Below are positions 61,801-64,000 of a stretch of DNA of 64,000 bases, piece after piece. The number at the start of each line of letters is the position of its first letter. Position 1 is the stretch's first letter. The DNA lies in assembly GCA_038142005.1 (NCBI GenBank), contig JAYQJE010000001.1:310001-374000 (forward strand). The letters run 5' to 3'. Both the position numbers and the translations under genes were made by a program. Below the pieces are notes generated by a model that made no database searches, was not told the origin of the DNA, and saw only the letters and a list, made by a program, of their open reading frames with translations. Source of the stretch: SHAN690 sp023262195 (lineage in GTDB: Bacteria > Bacteroidota > Bacteroidia > Flavobacteriales_G > Salibacteraceae).

Positions 61801-64000
61801 GCAGGTGGATTTCCCGGTTCACAGGGTAATGAGACGGATGGAGCCCTATATTTCAATATCGGTAATATATCAGAGGATGTTCTTCGAGACGAATACAAGT
61901 CTTTTGAAAATGGATTCCCTACCAATGAAGCGGGCGCACAAGATATATCTGACCCTGCAAACCTCTCGGAATTTGGGCGATTGCCTGAGGGTCAGCAAAT
62001 AGTCAATGCATTTGACAACAATCCTGCGACCCGTGAATTTCAGGATGTTGGATTAGAAGGGCTCCGTGATGAAGAAGAAAGAATCTTCTTTGATAGTACA
62101 TACGTGAGACCGCTTGCACAGAGGTTCGGTGAAAACTCACCAGTGTATCAGCAGCTGGTAGAAGATCCTTCGCATGACAACTATAATTTCTACCGTGATG
62201 ATGATTATGATGCTGCACAAGCCGACATTCTAGAACGCTACAAACTCTTCAACGGACAGGAGGGCAACAGCCCTACCAACGAACAATCGCAGCAAGAAAA
62301 CCAGCAGGGCTACCCTACATCCGCCTCCCCCATTCCAGATGCGGAGGACATAAACCGAGACAACACCCTCGATGCTGTTGAAGCTTATTATCAATACAAG
62401 GTGGACATATCACCCAATGCCCTGGCGCAAGTTGGCCGCAATTATATTAACGCTGTGCAGGCTGGTGAAGGCCCAGATGGAAGAACAGTAAACTGGTATC
62501 AGTTCCGAATACCAGTGCGTGAGTTTGAAAAACGGGTCGGCAATATTCAAGACTTCCGCTCCATCCGATTTATGCGAATGTTTATGACAGGTTTTGAGAA
62601 GCCTGTCGTTTTGCGTTTTGCTCGATTAGAATTGATTCGAGGTGAGTGGAGGCGTTTTCTTGGCGACCTAAGCGAAGAGGGTGATAGAATCATCGATGAT
62701 CCTAACATCGAATTCAATATTGGTGCTGTCAACATTGAAGAAAATGGGGATAAAGAACCCATCAACTACGTTCTTCCGCCCCAACTTCAAAGAGAAATCC
62801 AAGCGGGCTCACCCAACCTAGCGCAACAAAATGAGCAATCCTTGGCCATTCAAGTAAAAGGACTTGAAGACGGTAATGCCCAAGCTGCATTCCGCAATAT
62901 TCAAATGGATATGCGATCCTTTAAAAAGCTTGAAATGTTTGTGCACGCGGAGTCGATGCCAGATTGCTCTCCTGTAGACAATGATGACCTGAGAATATTT
63001 GTAAGACTTGGTACTGACTTCACCGAAAACTACTACGAATATGAAATGCCCATAACCATTACTCCTGCTCTGCCCGCAGGAGGAAGATATGACAACAACG
63101 TAGTCTCCGACCAAGAGTCAGTTTGGCCGCTCGAAAACAACGTTGAGATCAATTTTGAGGACCTGTTTGCCACCAAGCGCGAACGAAATGAAAAAATGGG
63201 CGAGGCTGGCGGCTCTGGAACCGTAATACTTAATCAGCGTTATGCCAGAAATCTAGGTTCTGGCGAACGCATTATTTTGGTTGGCAACCCCAACTTAGCC
63301 GATGCCAGGGTGGTCATGATTGGGGTTCGTAATCCCGCTCAAAAAGGTAATTTACTTCTTGACGATGGCTTACCGAAGTGTGCAGAAATCTGGGCTAATG
63401 AACTTCGTTTAACAGACTTTGACCAACGCGGTGGAGAAGCAGGTATGGCTCGTGTATCTGCTACTCTCGCAGATTTTGCCAATGTGAGCGTGGCAGGACA
63501 GATAACCACCCCAAACTGGGGAGCACTAGAGTCAAAAGTGAGTGAAAGACAACGAGAGACCATTACCAATTTTGATGCCTCAGCACAAGTGCAACTCGAT
63601 AAGTTTTTACCCGAAAAAACAGGTGTGAAAGTCCCCATGTTTGTTGGGTATTCAAATACTACCAGCACACCGCAGTTTGCCCCTGCTGAGCCAGACACTC
63701 CAATGGAGATTTATCTTGATGAGCGCTCCCCAACCGAACGAGACAGCCTCTTGGATATAAGTAGGCGTGTAACCGAAAGAAAAAGTATCAACTTCACCAA
63801 CGTGCGTAAAGAGAAGACCAGTGAAGGAGATGCACGATTCTATGATATCTCCAATTTTTCCGGCACATACGCATACAACGAAACCAATTACAGAGACTTC
63901 AATACCGAATATGATTACATCAAAAACTATCGTGGTGGTGTAGCTTACAGCTTCAACAAAAACGTAAAACCCATAGAGCCATTTAAGGATGTGGGTTTTG
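58805..64000 (+). CDS. sprA: T9SS translocon protein SprA, N-terminal part (frameshifted, runs off the window)
   Basis: SprA (Sov) is the giant outer-membrane barrel that forms the type IX secretion channel. About 1730 residues are present; full family members are around 2400, so the C-terminus lies beyond 64000. The TTG start at 58805 gives a signal peptide (FLYRLILVIWASVTMPLVLIG). Family blocks include YRPPSYLSFDEYSDYE, GNEIEIRPNGSAELTFGI, SYIDDFEGSQSTIDLR and FQFWMMDPY-like sequence. The frame breaks at the C5/A4 run 61554-61562; adding one base joins FNSITAP to NLQINMFDLAFYPEE and opens the frame to the window end. The first frame stops at 61588. Confidence 0.94.

Noticed and set aside
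1..64000. tRNA, rRNA, insertion sequences, prophage or integrase genes
   Set aside because: None of the intergenic gaps folds into an evident tRNA, and no transposase, integrase or terminal inverted repeats were recognised.

Overview
The window is a gene-dense stretch of chromosome from a member of the Bacteroidota, most likely Flavobacteriales. The reasons are the sprA type IX secretion (T9SS) gene, two T9SS-sorted PKD-type proteins, an alternative complex III (act) operon joined to cox genes, the long plant/Chlamydia-type IspG, Bacteroidota-only families (DUF3078, DUF6029, Omp28), and repeated TAnnTTTG promoter boxes with few Shine-Dalgarno sites. About 50 protein genes fill nearly all of it. 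I see no tRNA, rRNA, insertion sequence, prophage, CRISPR array or gene-free gap over 300 bases.

Layout. 0.1-9.6 kb: Lrp-type regulator, MmcQ/YjbR protein, DUF502 membrane protein, EamA transporter, a secreted PKD protein, a SRPBCC protein, ispG, metK, a glycosyltransferase and msrB. 9.6-15.9 kb (minus strand): an envelope polysaccharide operon, gmd-fcl-wzi-wecA/tagO-wzi, making GDP-L-fucose and starting undecaprenyl-linked glycan synthesis. 15.9-22.7 kb: cysQ, a second T9SS cargo protein, a pair of aldehyde dehydrogenase genes resembling a split ALDH16, a DUF2279 protein and a methyltransferase. 22.8-32.4 kb: an RluB-type pseudouridine synthase, an AsmA-like protein, a histidine kinase with a duplicated sensor, DUF2461, DUF3078, an enoyl-CoA hydratase and a MORN-repeat protein. 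32.5-37.5 kb: rimP-nusA-infB behind a leader terminator, then a SPOR protein. 37.7-49.1 kb: actABCDEF-coxB-coxA, a quinol-to-oxygen respiratory module ending in a clear terminator. 49.2-55.9 kb: ruvB, queG, then a minus-strand envelope cluster (small barrel, Omp28 lipoprotein, DUF6029 barrel, TlpA thioredoxin) and a sirtuin. 55.9-64 kb: maeB-ruvA-sprA, with sprA running off the end.

The most striking property is technical. At least 21 single-base frameshifts, nearly all in short homopolymers and in both directions (8 apparent insertions, 13 apparent deletions), break otherwise intact conserved genes including ispG, infB, actB, coxA and sprA. Reading across each break restores the family sequence, so these look like consensus errors rather than gene decay. 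Spans below are for the restored genes, with each break noted.

No clearly novel system stands out. The best candidates for a second look are the terminator in the leader of the nusA operon, the Omp28/DUF6029/TlpA envelope cluster, the duplicated sensor of the histidine kinase, and the split ALDH16-like pair.
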